Of a DNA stretch of 13,179 bases, positions 6,128 through 13,179 are shown one piece after another. A model generated the notes under the pieces. It was not told the DNA's origin, did no database searches, and worked only from the letters and a program-made list of their open reading frames with translations. The stretch comes from Pseudomonadota bacterium (GTDB taxonomy: Bacteria; Pseudomonadota; Alphaproteobacteria; Rhizobiales; Segnochrobactraceae). A program made the translations under genes and the position numbers. The DNA lies in assembly GCA_023442215.1 (NCBI GenBank), contig JAEZMP010000387.1, forward strand, positions 1 through 13,179. Direction: 5' to 3'. Every line of letters starts with the position of its first letter. Position 1 is the stretch's first letter.

Positions 6128-7726
6128 TCAGGCTTCTGGAAGCGTCAGGCGGCCGTCGATGCGGCGCGGAAGACGCAGCGGGTTGCCGTCGCGAAGGGCT
6201 TCCGGCAGGAGCTTCTGCGGCACGTCCTGGTAGGAAACCGGGCGCAGGAAGCGGGCGATGGCGAGGCTGCCGACGGACGTCGAACGGCCGTCCGCCGTGG
6301 ACGGGAACGGACCGCCGTGCACCATGGCATGGCAGACCTCCACGCCGGTGCCGAAGCCGTTCATCAGCACGCGGCCGACCTTGCGCTCCATCAGCGGCAT
6401 CAGACGGGCGGCGATCTCGGTGTCGGCGTCGTCGAGGTGGATCGCGCCGGTCAACTGGCCTTCGAGCGAGGCGAGCACTGCGCGCAGCGTCGCTTCGTCC
6501 GGGCAGCGCACCACCAGCGACGCCGCGCCGAAGACCTCGGCCTGCAGCGCATGGTCGGCGAGGAACGCCTGGGCGGTGGTCTCGAACAGCTGCGCGCCGC
6601 CGGTCAGCGCCTCACCTGCCTTGCCCTTGCCGACGGTCTTCACCGCGGCATGGCCGGCAAGGGCTTCGACGCCCGCGCAATAGGCCGACAGGATGCCCGG
6701 GGTGAGCATCGTCTGCGCCTCGCAGGCGGCAAGCGCCTCGCTCGCGGCCGCGATGAAGCCGTCTAGACCGGGGCCGTCGACGGCGAGCACGAGGCCCGGA
6801 TTGGTGCAGAACTGGCCGGCGCCGAGGGTGAGCGAGCCGACGAACGCCTTGCCGATGGCGGCGCCACGGCTGGCGAGTGCGGCGGGCAGCAGGACGACCG
6901 GGTTGATGCTGCTCATCTCGGCATAGACCGGGATCGGCTCGGCGCGGGCGGCCGAGATGGCCATCAGCGAGGTGCCGCCGCCGCGCGAGCCGGTGAAGCC
7001 CACAGCCTTGATGCGGTGGTCGGCGACCAGCGCCTGACCGATGGTGCGCGAGCTGTCGAACAGGAGCGAGAACGTGCCTTCCGGCAGGCCGCAGGCGGCC
7101 ACCGCGCGCTGCACGGCGCGGCCGACGAGCTCGGACGTGCCCGGATGGGCCGAATGGGCCTTCACGATCACCGGACAGCCGGCGGCGAAGGCCGAGGCGG
7201 TGTCGCCGCCGGCGACCGAGAACGCCAGGGGGAAGTTCGAGGCGCCGAACACGGCGACCGGACCGAGGGGCTGGTTCATCAGCCTGATGTCGGAACGCGG
7301 CAGCGGCTTGCGATCCGGCAGCGCCGGGTCGATGCGGATGTCAAGGAAGCCGCCATCGCGCACCACGCCGGCGAACAGGCGAAGCTGGCCGACGGTGCGG
7401 CCGCGCTCGCCCTCGATGCGGCCGCGCGGCAGGCCGGTCTCGGCCATGGCGCGTTCGACCAGGATATCGCCGATCGCGAGGATCTCCTCGGCGACCGTCT
7501 CCAGGAAGCGGGCGCGGGTTTCAAGCGGCGCATTGCGGAAGGTGTCGAACGCCGCTTCCGCGAGCGCGCAGGCCTGTTCGAGGTCGGCCTCGGTCGCGCC
7601 GCCGAAGCCGGGGGACAGCTTCGTGCCCGTGCGCGCCTCGGTTGCGCGGATTTCGCCGGCGGTGCCGCGACGGATGTCGCTCCCGATCAGCAGGGCGCCT
7701 TCGATCGCCAACTCTGCGACTGCCAT
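6128..7726 (-). CDS. Alpha-ketoglutaric semialdehyde dehydrogenase (ALDH superfamily)
   Basis: Cytosolic NAD(P)+-dependent oxidation of 2,5-dioxopentanoate to 2-oxoglutarate, the last step of non-phosphorylating sugar-acid and hydroxyproline breakdown. The 532-aa product is full length for this subclass. It has GASNFPLAFSVAGGDTASA (161-179) with the oxyanion Asn N164, cofactor-loop FTGSRGGG (244-251), general-base Glu E270 in VYAEMSS and nucleophile C307 in GAGQFCTNPG. The GASNFPLA-SVAGGDTASA segment and AHPGTSE are typical of the KGSADH group rather than betaine or succinate semialdehyde dehydrogenases. The start at 7726 has AAGGAA at 7738-7733, 6 nt upstream; a longer reading up to 7834 is Arg/Pro-rich and lacks similarity. 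It is divergent from the dehydratase gene, which can supply its pathway; the exact sugar acid is unknown. Confidence 0.92.
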   Translation of the reverse strand: MAVAELAIEGALLIGSDIRRGTAGEIRATEARTGTKLSPGFGGATEADLEQACALAEAAFDTFRNAPLETRARFLETVAEEILAIGDILVERAMAETGLPRGRIEGERGRTVGQLRLFAGVVRDGGFLDIRIDPALPDRKPLPRSDIRLMNQPLGPVAVFGASNFPLAFSVAGGDTASAFAAGCPVIVKAHSAHPGTSELVGRAVQRAVAACGLPEGTFSLLFDSSRTIGQALVADHRIKAVGFTGSRGGGTSLMAISAARAEPIPVYAEMSSINPVVLLPAALASRGAAIGKAFVGSLTLGAGQFCTNPGLVLAVDGPGLDGFIAAASEALAACEAQTMLTPGILSAYCAGVEALAGHAAVKTVGKGKAGEALTGGAQLFETTAQAFLADHALQAEVFGAASLVVRCPDEATLRAVLASLEGQLTGAIHLDDADTEIAARLMPLMERKVGRVLMNGFGTGVEVCHAMVHGGPFPSTADGRSTSVGSLAIARFLRPVSYQDVPQKLLPEALRDGNPLRLPRRIDGRLTLPEA

Positions 7727-7782
7727 GATGTCTTCCTTGTTTCTGAGAGGCCGCCATGCGGGGGGGCAGGCTCGCGGGGTGC

Positions 7783-7819
7783 GTCGTCGCAAGCGCCGCG
7801 CTGGTCGTCCCAAGCGCCG
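7783..7819. repeat. Direct repeat pair with 21-bp period
   Basis: GTCGTCGCAAGCGCCG (7783-7798) recurs with one change as GTCGTCCCAAGCGCCG (7804-7819). The 21-bp offset is two helical turns, so both copies face the same side of the DNA. They lie 57-93 bp upstream of the dehydrogenase start, a plausible regulator position. Confidence 0.55.
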
Positions 7820-8014
7820 GGCCGGCGGCTGCACCTCGTCTGCCAGATCCAGAAGCCCCGCGGGTCACCCGATGCGGTGCGTCCAGGGAAGGGCGCACGG
7901 CATCGCTGCGGATCATCCCGCCGCCCATCAATAAGGCGTTCGCGCCGCGAAGGCCACCTTGGCGGCTCCCGAAAAGCACCGAACCCCTGCGAGATGCACA
8001 ACCTGCGCAGGCCT

Positions 8015-8032
8015 CGGTGCGATGTCGCACCG
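8015..8032. promoter_or_regulatory. 18-bp palindrome, possible operator
   Basis: CGGTGCGA (8015-8022) and TCGCACCG (8025-8032) are exact complements around TG. It lies near the middle of the divergent region. A dimeric regulator site is the simplest reading; a hairpin in a long dehydrogenase leader is the alternative. Confidence 0.4.
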
Positions 8033-8165
8033 CTGCAGCTCCGGCGTCGACCCTGCCCGCGGCATGGTGCCGTTGCCGGTCTTCGTCGCGAGGCAGAGGA
8101 GGCTTCCAGCAGGCCCCTTGGGATCGACGCGAAGCCCGCGCGCATGATGTGTCGGCCTGACCTCA

Positions 8166-8194
8166 TTGAACATTGCGCGCAATAGCCATAAAAT
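8166..8194 (+). promoter_or_regulatory. Promoter of the dehydratase-gntR operon with palindrome in the spacer
   Basis: TTGAAC (8166-8171) and TAAAAT (8189-8194) are separated by exactly 17 bp, each 5 of 6 to the sigma-70 consensus. The 12-bp perfect palindrome ATTGCGCGCAAT (8172-8183) begins at the base after the -35 and fills most of the spacer, a classic repressor position. The predicted leader is about 160 nt and contains two GC-rich stems. The palindrome does not match the FadR-type consensus seen at 939-949. Confidence 0.65.
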
Positions 8195-8359
8195 GGATCG
8201 CGCCATCACCTCGGCCGCCGTCCACGGTGGCGGCTCGCGAGGCAGACCAGAGATCGACCGAGACTTCACCGGCCCTCGCGGGCCGGCAGCCGTGGCCTGC
8301 CGCCGGCGGGCCTGATCACACCATGCCCGGGAACGGGCCAGCCACCCGAGGACGCGTCC

Positions 8360-9916
8360 ATGTCTTCCGCTTCGACCGCCGCCGCGCCGTCCGTCAGTTC
8401 GCCGGTGATTCGACTGAACCCGCAGGACAATGTCGCCGTCGCGCGCTGGGCGGTCGCGGCCGGCACGCCGCTCGGGCTGGAGGACGTCGCCGCCGCCGGC
8501 GATGTGCCGCGCGGGCACAAGGTCGCCATCGCGCCGATCGCGGCGGGCGCCGTGGTGCGGAAATACGGACAGCTCATCGGCTATGCCACCCGGGCGATCG
8601 AGCCCGGCGAGCACGTCCACCTGCACAACATGGAAATGCGCGATGGCGACGTCGCCCACGATTTCTGTGCCGACGCGCGGCCGACGCCGCTGCTGCCGCA
8701 GGCGGAGCGCGCCACCTTCCAGGGCTACCTTCGGCCCGACGGCCAGGTCGGCACGCGCAACTATATCGGCCTCGTCACCTCGGTGAACTGCTCCGCGACG
8801 GTCGCCAAGGCGGTCGCCGATCACTTCAACCGCGGCGGCGGCATGGCGGGGCGGCAGAATGTCGACGGTGTCGTGGCGCTCACCCACGGCGGCGGATGCG
8901 CCATCAACACCGCGGGCGAAGGCTATCGCTTCCTGTCGCGGACCCTCGGCGGCTACGCGCGCAATCCGAACTTCGCCGGCATCGTGATGATCGGCCTCGG
9001 CTGCGAGACCAACCAGATCGACCTCGTCATGGGCCGCAGCGCCCTGACCGAAGGGCCGATGCTGCGCAGCCTCACGATCCAGCGCAGCGGTGGCACCCGC
9101 AAGACCATCGCCGCCGCCATCGAGATCGTGAACGAGATGCTCGACGAGGCCGCCAAGGTGCCGCGCACCACCCAGCCGCTGTCGGGCCTCAAGGTGGCGC
9201 TGCAGTGCGGCGGCTCGGACGGCTATTCCGGCATTTCCGCGAACCCCGCGCTCGGCTATGCGGCCGATATCATCGTGCAGAACGGCGGCACGGCCGTTCT
9301 CAGCGAGACGCCCGAGATCTACGGCGCGGAACATCTCCTCACCCGCCGCGCGGTCACCCCTGAGGTGGCCGAGAAGCTGATCGGCCGTATCGAGTGGTGG
9401 CGCGACTACACCGCGAAGAACGGGGCGGAACTCAACAACAATCCCTCCCACGGCAACAAGGCGGGCGGGCTCACCACCATCCTCGAGAAATCGCTCGGCG
9501 CCGTCGCCAAGGGCGGCTCGATGCCGCTGGTGGCTGTCTACGAATATGCCGAGCTGATCGACCGCACCGGCTTCGTGTTCATGGACACGCCCGGCTACGA
9601 CCCCGTCGCCGTGACGGGCCAAGTGGCCGGTGGCTGCAACATCGTCTGCTTCACGACCGGTCGGGGATCGGTGTCCGGATACAAGCCCGCGCCGTGCATC
9701 AAGATTGCGACGAACACCGAGATGTACGAGCATATGGAAGAGGATATGGACATCAACTGCGGGGGCATCGTCACCGGAGACGACACCATCGAAGCCGCCG
9801 GGCGGCGGATCTTCGAGCGCGTGCTGGCGGTGGCGTCGGGCGAGCACTCGCTGAGCGAAACCTTCGACTACGGCGACAACGAGTTCGTTCCCTGGCCGCT
9901 CGGCGCCGTCACCTGA
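8360..9916 (+). CDS. UxaA-family sugar-acid dehydratase (altronate/galactarate dehydratase)
   Basis: Removes water from a sugar acid to give a 2-keto-3-deoxy acid. The 518-aa protein has both family parts in one chain: an N-terminal SAF-type domain (about 16-95, with IPRGHK-like VPRGHKVAIAPI at 49-60) and the large UxaA/GarD domain from about 118 on. Conserved Cys/Gly motifs likely for the metal centre are THGGGCAI (175-182), GLGCETNQI (212-220), QCGGSDGYSGISANPA (282-297), NPSHGNKAGG (361-370), FTTGRGS (431-437) and DMDINCGGI (462-470). The INCGG motif and ending NEFVPWPLGAVT are closer to altronate than to E. coli galactarate dehydratase, which has INAG there. ATG 8360 has GAGGA at 8348-8352. 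It precedes the regulator gene by 46 bp. The neighbouring ketoglutarate semialdehyde dehydrogenase fits an aldarate or pentonate substrate better than altronate. Confidence 0.9.
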   Translation: MSSASTAAAPSVSSPVIRLNPQDNVAVARWAVAAGTPLGLEDVAAAGDVPRGHKVAIAPIAAGAVVRKYGQLIGYATRAIEPGEHVHLHNMEMRDGDVAHDFCADARPTPLLPQAERATFQGYLRPDGQVGTRNYIGLVTSVNCSATVAKAVADHFNRGGGMAGRQNVDGVVALTHGGGCAINTAGEGYRFLSRTLGGYARNPNFAGIVMIGLGCETNQIDLVMGRSALTEGPMLRSLTIQRSGGTRKTIAAAIEIVNEMLDEAAKVPRTTQPLSGLKVALQCGGSDGYSGISANPALGYAADIIVQNGGTAVLSETPEIYGAEHLLTRRAVTPEVAEKLIGRIEWWRDYTAKNGAELNNNPSHGNKAGGLTTILEKSLGAVAKGGSMPLVAVYEYAELIDRTGFVFMDTPGYDPVAVTGQVAGGCNIVCFTTGRGSVSGYKPAPCIKIATNTEMYEHMEEDMDINCGGIVTGDDTIEAAGRRIFERVLAVASGEHSLSETFDYGDNEFVPWPLGAVT

Positions 9917-9962
9917 CGGCTGCCCGGCCGGGATCGGGCGCGCGGGCAAGCGTGGGCATGGC

Positions 9963-11024
9963 GTGGATAGGGACGAGGGCGTGACCGGCGAGGCGCAGGA
10001 CGAGACGGTGGCGGGCGGCATGCCCGCCCCCGCGTTCGAGCGCGACGGGCCGGCCTATGCCACCATCGCGGTCGTGCTGCGCGGCGCCATTGCCGGCGGC
10101 GCGCTCGGCACCGGCACGGTCCTGCTGGAAGGGCCGCTTGCGGCGCTGTTCGGTTCGAGCCGCTCGCCGATCAAGCAGGCGCTCGCCCTGCTCGCGCAGG
10201 AAGGGCTCGTCAGCCGCTTCGACGGACGCGGCGTGATGGTCGGCGACGGCCGCGCGCCGCCGAACCGCGTGCCTGTGACCGCGGCCATGCTCGGGCTCGA
10301 TGCCGCCGACGGCGAGAGCGGCGGCAAGGTCGGAAATTGGCAGAACGCCGGCCAGAAGCTCTATTACGACGTCGAGCGGGCGCTGATCCTGCGCTCGGTG
10401 TTCGGCCGGTTCCGCGTCAACGAGCTCGCGCTCGCCCGCCATTTCGGGGTCGGCCGCACCGTGGCGCGCGACGTGCTTATGCAGGCCCAGGCCGCTGGCA
10501 TCATCGCCAAGGACGACAAGTCGCACTGGTATCTGGTGCCGCTCGATGCCGATCGCTTCAACGACCTCTACGAGTTGCGTGAGCTGCTGGAACCGGTGGC
10601 GATCCGCAGCGCCGCGGGGCATGTGCCGCCTGCCGAACTGACGGCGATGGCGGCACGGCTGGAAGCCGTGAACGCGGCCTATCCCCGGCTCGACGTCGCG
10701 GAACTCGATACGTTGGAGACCGATCTCCACGTGCGCTGCATCGGCTACAGCCGCAATTCCGAGATCCTGGAGGCATTGCGCCGGGCGCGGTGCCTGCTTG
10801 TCGCCGGCAAGCACATCCAGGCGGCGCTCTCCCGCGACCGCCACATCGATCCGTTCATGGACGAGCACCTCGACATCATCCGCGCGCTGATGGAGACCGA
10901 TGGCGAGCGCGCCGCCGACGGCCTGCTGCATCATCTGAGTGCCTCGCGCCAGAAGGCGATGGAGCGCCTCGACGCCTTCCACGCCGTGAACGCCATCGAG
11001 CCGGTGCCCTATATCCACGACTGA
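9963..11024 (+). CDS. GntR-family regulator with two winged-helix regions and FCD domain
   Basis: Probable ligand-responsive repressor of the sugar-acid genes, 353 aa, over 100 longer than a usual FCD regulator. The first winged helix is at about 30-95 (GPLAALFGSSRSPIKQALA at 57-75, then GLVSRFDGRGVMV). A Gly-rich linker follows, then a second winged helix at about 131-193 (ELALARHFGVGRTVARDVL at 154-172). The FCD ligand domain runs from DLYELRELLEP (201-211) to the end. Likely metal ligands are E252 (usually Asp), H256, H302 and H323 or H324. The start is uncertain: GTG 9963 has no clear ribosome site, GTG 9981 has AGGGA at 9969-9973 with 7 nt spacing, and ATG 10020 is also in frame; all keep both DNA-binding regions. 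It is 46 bp behind the dehydratase gene, hence probably co-transcribed and autoregulated; its stop is 16 bp from the converging sarcosine oxidase gene. Confidence 0.88.
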   Translation: MDRDEGVTGEAQDETVAGGMPAPAFERDGPAYATIAVVLRGAIAGGALGTGTVLLEGPLAALFGSSRSPIKQALALLAQEGLVSRFDGRGVMVGDGRAPPNRVPVTAAMLGLDAADGESGGKVGNWQNAGQKLYYDVERALILRSVFGRFRVNELALARHFGVGRTVARDVLMQAQAAGIIAKDDKSHWYLVPLDADRFNDLYELRELLEPVAIRSAAGHVPPAELTAMAARLEAVNAAYPRLDVAELDTLETDLHVRCIGYSRNSEILEALRRARCLLVAGKHIQAALSRDRHIDPFMDEHLDIIRALMETDGERAADGLLHHLSASRQKAMERLDAFHAVNAIEPVPYIHD

Positions 11025-11040
11025 GCGCGCGGGCTGCCGG

Positions 11041-13179
11041 TCAGGCCCTCGCCGCACCAGCGCTCACGAGCGGGGCAAGCGCGCGCCACAGGCTGCCGGC
11101 ATAGCTGCGCAGCACCATGATCTCGAACGCGTCCGTGTCGACGCGGGTGACATGGATGCCGATGGCGCCGAACAGCGTCTGCGCGCAACGGCCGACAGGG
11201 AAGCTGGCCCGCGACACGTCGAGGCCGCTGCCGCGCGCCAGCACCGCTTCCGCCATCGGCCCTGCCAGCGACAGGCGCACGCGTCCGTGGCTCTGGTCGA
11301 GCACGGTGGCGACATCGGCAAGGGCGGCAGCCCTCGCGCGGACCTCATCCAAGGAAAGCGCGGCGTCGCCCACGACGAACCACTGTCCGGGCGCGAGCCG
11401 GCGCACCGCGTGCGGGCTGCCGTCACCGGCGCTGGCGAACCGCGGTGCGATCTCGCCGGCATCGAGGCTCGGCGCGGCGAGGATCTGCAGTACGTGGCCT
11501 TCGGGAAGCGCCGTCAGCACCACCGTTAGCGGATCGCCGAGCGGGCTTGAGGGCAGAGCAGGTTCGCGCGCCATCTGACCCGCGTTTACGGGCGCGACGA
11601 GAGGGCTCGGGTCGCCGCTGTGCCCGTCGCCACCCGGTTTCACGAACACCGGTTCGGTGAGGATGGCCGGCATGATTGAGTCGGCGAGCGCGTTCCACAC
11701 CACCACTTCCTCGCCGTATCGCTCGCGTCCGCCGCTGACGAGGGCAAGCCCGATCGTCGTGCCCGCATGGGGCGAGAAGCAGCTCGACGTCACATAGCCG
11801 AGATCGCTTTCGAGCGACGGCGCCACTCCTTTCGGCAGGATGTGGGCGCCGGTCTTGAAGGCGGCTCTGGCATCGAGCGGCCGCACGCCGACGAGGGCGG
11901 GGCGGTCCGCAGCCTGAAGCCCCTCGCGGGCCAGCATCGCCTTGCCGATGAAGTCCGGCTTCGTCCGCGACACCATCCGCCCGAGGCCGAGATCGCCCGG
12001 CGTGACGGTGCCGTTGATCTCGGCGTGGGTGACGTGGCCCTTCTCTACGCGGAGCACGCCCATTGCCTCGGTGCCGTAAGGCGTCAGGCCGTGGGGCGCA
12101 CCGATCTGCATCAGCGCCTCGGCGACGGCGGCGCCGTCCCCGGCGGGCACGGCGAGTTCATAGGCGAGTTCGCCCGAGAACGAGATGCGGAACAGCCGGG
12201 CGGCGACGCGGCCGCCGAACAGCGTCACCTCGCGCGCGCCCAGCGGCGGCATCGCCTCCTCGCGGATGTCCTCATCGACCGCCGCCTGCAGGATGGCGCG
12301 GGACTTCGGGCCGGCGATCGCCATCTGCGCCCACTGGTCGGTGACGCTCGCGATCCGGACGTCGAGATCGGGCCACAGCACCTGGGCGCAGAATTCGAGA
12401 TGCGCCAGCACGCCCGCCGCCTGGGCGGTGGTCGTCGTCATGAAGAAGTGCCCGTCGCCGAGCCGGCTGGTGGTGCCGTCGTCGTAGACGAAGCCGTCCT
12501 CGCGCAGCATCAGCCCGTAGCGAGCCTTGCCGACCGGCAGGGAGGCGAAGGCATTGCAATAGACCCGGTCGAGCAGCAGCGCCGCGTCCGGCCCGGTGAT
12601 CTCGATCTTGCCGAGGGTGGAGACGTCGCAGAGGCCGGCGTCCCGCCGCACCGCCAGCGCCTCGCGGTCGACGCTCTCGCGCCATCCCGTTTCTCCGGGG
12701 CGCGGAAAATAGGCCGAGCGATACCACAGCCCCGCCTCGACGAAGCGCGCGCCGTGGCGTTCCGCCCAGCCATGCAGTGGCGAGCGGCGCACCGGCTGGA
12801 ATTCCGGCCCGCGCGCCGGGCCTGCCAGCGCGCCGAACGATACCGGCGTGTAGAACGGCCGGAAGGTGGTGGTGCCGACCTCCGCCGGCGAAACGCCGCG
12901 GGCCTCGGCGAGGATGCCGATGGCGTTGAGGTTGGAGAGCTTACCCTGGTCGGTCGCCATGCCGTTGGTGGTGTAGCGCTTGGCGAGCTCGACATGGCCG
13001 TAGCCCTCCCGCACCGCGAGCGCGAGGTCTCCCGTGTGGACGTCGTTCTGGAAATCCACGAACGCCTTTCCGCGCGCACCCGGAACCTGCCACAGCGGAC
13101 GCGCCGGCGCGGGCGACCAGTCGCCCTCGATGGCCGGGAACGCGGCCGGCGCGGCCGTCCGTCCGAGATCGGCGAGGAG
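11041..13179 (-). CDS. soxA: Sarcosine oxidase alpha subunit fused to gamma-like domain, partial (N-terminus outside window)
   Basis: Part of the heterotetrameric sarcosine oxidase, which oxidises N-methylglycine to glycine and passes the one-carbon unit to tetrahydrofolate. The frame stays open to the window edge (712 codons); family similarity continues upstream of the GTG at 13059 (LWQVPGARGKAFVDFQNDV), so 13059 is not the start and the NAD-binding N-terminal half is missing. Visible in order: KRYTTNGMATDQGK, the aminomethyltransferase-like folate domain (from about SPLHGWAERHGA to GMLRVE-like GVLRVEKGH), and its C-terminal barrel ending near VVVWN. Instead of the usual stop after the alpha C-terminus, the frame continues through PGGDGHSGDPSPLV (around 11596-11640) into about 190 residues resembling the gamma subunit (PGQWFVVGD, DQSHGRVRLSLAGP, FPVGRCAQTLFG). 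The beta and delta genes are not in the window. It converges on the GntR gene with a 16-bp gap and no terminator. Confidence 0.9.
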   Translation of the reverse strand, partial: LLADLGRTAAPAAFPAIEGDWSPAPARPLWQVPGARGKAFVDFQNDVHTGDLALAVREGYGHVELAKRYTTNGMATDQGKLSNLNAIGILAEARGVSPAEVGTTTFRPFYTPVSFGALAGPARGPEFQPVRRSPLHGWAERHGARFVEAGLWYRSAYFPRPGETGWRESVDREALAVRRDAGLCDVSTLGKIEITGPDAALLLDRVYCNAFASLPVGKARYGLMLREDGFVYDDGTTSRLGDGHFFMTTTTAQAAGVLAHLEFCAQVLWPDLDVRIASVTDQWAQMAIAGPKSRAILQAAVDEDIREEAMPPLGAREVTLFGGRVAARLFRISFSGELAYELAVPAGDGAAVAEALMQIGAPHGLTPYGTEAMGVLRVEKGHVTHAEINGTVTPGDLGLGRMVSRTKPDFIGKAMLAREGLQAADRPALVGVRPLDARAAFKTGAHILPKGVAPSLESDLGYVTSSCFSPHAGTTIGLALVSGGRERYGEEVVVWNALADSIMPAILTEPVFVKPGGDGHSGDPSPLVAPVNAGQMAREPALPSSPLGDPLTVVLTALPEGHVLQILAAPSLDAGEIAPRFASAGDGSPHAVRRLAPGQWFVVGDAALSLDEVRARAAALADVATVLDQSHGRVRLSLAGPMAEAVLARGSGLDVSRASFPVGRCAQTLFGAIGIHVTRVDTDAFEIMVLRSYAGSLWRALAPLVSAGAARA

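Larger units (their letters stand above)
7727..8359. other. 633-bp divergent regulatory region, no gene seen
   Basis: Lies between the dehydrogenase (-) and dehydratase (+) start codons. All reading frames give Arg/Pro/Ala-rich peptides without family features or a good ribosome site. It holds a direct repeat (7783-7819), an 18-bp palindrome (8015-8032), a promoter with an embedded palindrome (8166-8194) and, in the dehydratase leader, the stems CCGGCCC/GGGCCGG (8269-8286) and GCCCG/CGGGC (8325-8338). No convincing promoter for the - strand gene was found. Confidence 0.6.

Noticed and set aside
7827..7845. A GG-N10-GC pattern on the - strand resembling a sigma-54 promoter for the dehydrogenase gene
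   Set aside because: Matches TGGCA/TGCA only in part, and such patterns are frequent by chance in GC-rich DNA.
8193..8315. A 40-codon frame in the dehydratase leader as a possible leader peptide
   Set aside because: Its ATG overlaps the -10 hexamer, so it would lie before the predicted transcription start, and it has no ribosome site.
7928..10021. A 697-codon open frame on the - strand opposite the dehydratase
   Set aside because: Same cause: low-complexity Arg/His/Asp-rich product opposite a clear UxaA-family gene.
13057..13059. GTG at 13059 as the start of the sarcosine oxidase gene
   Set aside because: Alpha-subunit similarity continues upstream without a stop to the window edge, so the gene is cut by the window rather than starting here.

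Overview
The window is high-GC DNA with alphaproteobacterial character, most likely Hyphomicrobiales (Rhizobiales). The reasons are the strong G/C third-position bias, the Tat-exported sugar-binding protein, the UxaA plus alpha-ketoglutaric semialdehyde dehydrogenase pair, and a heterotetrameric-type sarcosine oxidase gene. That placement is an inference. No rRNA, tRNA, CRISPR array, insertion sequence or phage gene was seen.

Left part (1-5211, all + strand): a ribose-5-phosphate isomerase A gene (65-769) is followed by a complete ribose/galactose-type ABC importer. The importer consists of a Tat-signal periplasmic binding protein (982-2079), a double-domain ATPase (2353-3867) and a permease (3980-4981). 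A TTGACA promoter lies just before the binding-protein gene. An 11-bp palindrome overlaps its -10 and fits the operator consensus of FadR-type GntR repressors, and related half-sites sit in an inverted repeat right after rpiA. A very strong hairpin separates the binding-protein gene from the ATPase gene, and a terminator-like hairpin follows the permease.

Middle (5212-9916): a DUF72 (YecE-like) TIM-barrel gene on the + strand converges on an alpha-ketoglutaric semialdehyde dehydrogenase gene on the - strand (6128-7726). A 633-bp gene-free divergent region with several palindromes follows. It carries a good promoter whose spacer holds the palindrome ATTGCGCGCAAT, driving a UxaA-family sugar-acid dehydratase (8360-9916).

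Right part (9917-13179): a GntR/FCD-type regulator (9963-11024) follows the dehydratase closely and has two successive winged-helix DNA-binding regions. Converging on it from the right is a gene that runs off the window edge. It encodes the C-terminal part of sarcosine oxidase alpha (folate-binding half) joined in frame to a gamma-subunit-like domain.

Working model (inference): the dehydratase and the dehydrogenase belong to a non-phosphorylating sugar-acid route ending in 2-oxoglutarate, controlled by the GntR protein. The ABC importer and RpiA handle a sugar whose identity cannot be read from the sequence. The most unusual items are the sarcosine oxidase alpha-gamma fusion, the double winged-helix regulator, the paired palindromes at the importer promoter and the strongly asymmetric ATPase. 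No wholly new system is evident.
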